6,677 nt of DNA from an uncultured Propioniciclava sp. (GTDB taxonomy: Bacteria > Actinomycetota > Actinomycetes > Propionibacteriales > Propionibacteriaceae): assembly GCA_937872005.1 (NCBI GenBank), contig CALMPQ010000371.1:1-6677 (forward strand), given 5' to 3'. The stretch's first letter is position 1. Every line of letters starts with the position of its first letter. Position numbers and translations under genes: made by a program. Of this stretch, positions 5,992 to 6,677 are shown piece after piece. The notes under the pieces were generated by a model, which saw nothing but the letters and a program-made list of their open reading frames with translations, was not told where the DNA came from and searched no databases.

Positions 5992-6677
5992 GTGTCGATC
6001 GTTGTCGGAGTGAGTCGCCCGCAGGGCTCGTCGGGCAGGCCGATTGTCACGTGTGATGAGCCGTTGGTCGCGGACTACTTGGAGTTCTTGGCGGGCCGGG
6101 CTCGTCCGAACTCGGTGATGGCCGCTGCGTATGACCTGAAGGTGTTCTTCTCGGTGGTGGGCAAGCCGCCGGCGGGAGGTCACCTCGGCCGATGTGCTGG
6201 GCTTCATCACTGCGCAGCGGTCGGGTCAGGTGACGGCGGCCACGGTGAGCAGCGTGGATGATTCACGTTCGGGGGTGGCGGCTACGACGGTGGCGCGTCG
6301 CCTGTCGAGTGTGTCGGGGTTCTTCGCGTTCTGCCAGGTCAGGGGCGACGTGGTGGCGAACCCGGTGCCTCGCGGTCTGCCGACCCGCCGGGAACGCAAC
6401 CGTCCACCGGCAGGGGGTGCCGTTGGTGCGGCGGGTGCGGCAGTTGCCGCGGGTCCTTTCCCCGGCCGAGGTGGACGCGTTGACCGTCGCCCTGCGGACC
6501 CATCGGGACCGGGCGATGGTGGCGGCGATGGTGTTGGGTGGTCTTCGCCGTTGCGAGGTCCTCGGATTGCGCTTGGGTGATGTCCGGGCTGCGGAGCGGC
6601 GGTTGTTCATCGCCGAGGGCAAGGGCGGCCGGCAGCGCCTGATCCCGGTGTCGAGTCGGTTCTTCACCGAGTTGGCC
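5992..6677 (+). pseudogene. Tyrosine recombinase/integrase (XerC/D-like), broken by two frameshifts and cut by the window edge
   Basis: A site-specific recombinase of the phage-integrase superfamily. The protein is read in three consecutive plus-strand frames. GTG 5992 (a G-rich ribosome-binding-like run lies upstream) to about 6175 gives the start of the core-binding domain (LVADYLEFLAGRARPNSV, then DLKVFFSVVGKPPA). About 6176-6404 continues with EVTSADVLGFITAQRSG, TTVARRLSSVSGFFAFC and NPVPRGLPTRRERNRP. About 6408-6677 gives VPLVRRVRQLPRVLSPAEVD, RDRAMVAAMVLGGLRRCEVL and AEGKGGRQRLIPVSSRFF. The first catalytic Arg (in GGLRRCEVLGL) and the beta-hairpin Lys (in EGKGG) are visible; the His-x-x-Arg and Tyr motifs lie beyond the edge. 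Each break looks like one extra base in or near a G run (GGG 6174-6176; around 6405-6417). The sequence is otherwise conserved across both breaks, so either the gene decayed recently or these are assembly errors and it is intact. Probable role: mobility of a nearby element. Confidence 0.82.

Noticed and set aside
5461..6210. Minus-strand open frame of 249 codons across the integrase start
   Set aside because: It overlaps the toxin gene and the recognisable integrase, and its product is compositionally random.

Overview
The window looks like chromosomal DNA of a high-GC Gram-positive bacterium (Actinomycetota). Genes are strongly GC-biased at third codon positions, GTG starts occur, and the recognisable families (NarL/LuxR-type two-component pair, bacitracin/lantibiotic-type ABC exporter, GGLRRCEVLGL-type tyrosine recombinase) are typical of that phylum. 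The genus cannot be fixed from this sequence.

Positions 1-4545 hold one tightly packed operon on the minus strand, read from right to left: a sensor histidine kinase (4545-3373), a NarL-type response regulator (3376-2717), an ABC ATPase of the BcrA/LanF class (2620-1916), a 502-residue ABC permease that looks like two LanE/LanG-sized halves fused into one chain (1919-411), and a protein of unknown function that runs off the left edge (414 to before 1). Three of the four junctions are 4-base ATGA stop/start overlaps, which suggests translational coupling. The simplest reading is a sense-and-export module: the kinase detects an antimicrobial peptide or envelope stress, phosphorylates the regulator, and the regulator raises expression of the exporter. 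The ligand and the role of the last gene are unknown.

Positions 4546-5091 contain no intact gene. They hold a short, frameshifted C-terminal remnant of an IS630-family transposase on the plus strand, followed by an unrecognised in-frame extension. Positions 5092-5581 (minus) carry a small two-gene module with the look of a toxin-antitoxin pair: a 78-residue BrnT/RelE-like protein, then an 80-residue helix-turn-helix protein. Upstream is a strong-looking promoter (TTGACA, 19-base spacer, TAGTCT) placing the predicted transcription start on the GTG start codon, with a 7-bp inverted repeat over the -10 box. This suggests a leaderless, self-repressed operon.

Positions 5602-5991 hold no convincing gene, only short repeats. 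From about 5992 to the right edge, on the plus strand, lies a tyrosine recombinase/integrase whose reading frame is broken twice by apparent +1 shifts. The right third of the window therefore looks like an accessory region shaped by mobile DNA, next to the conserved-looking operon on the left.
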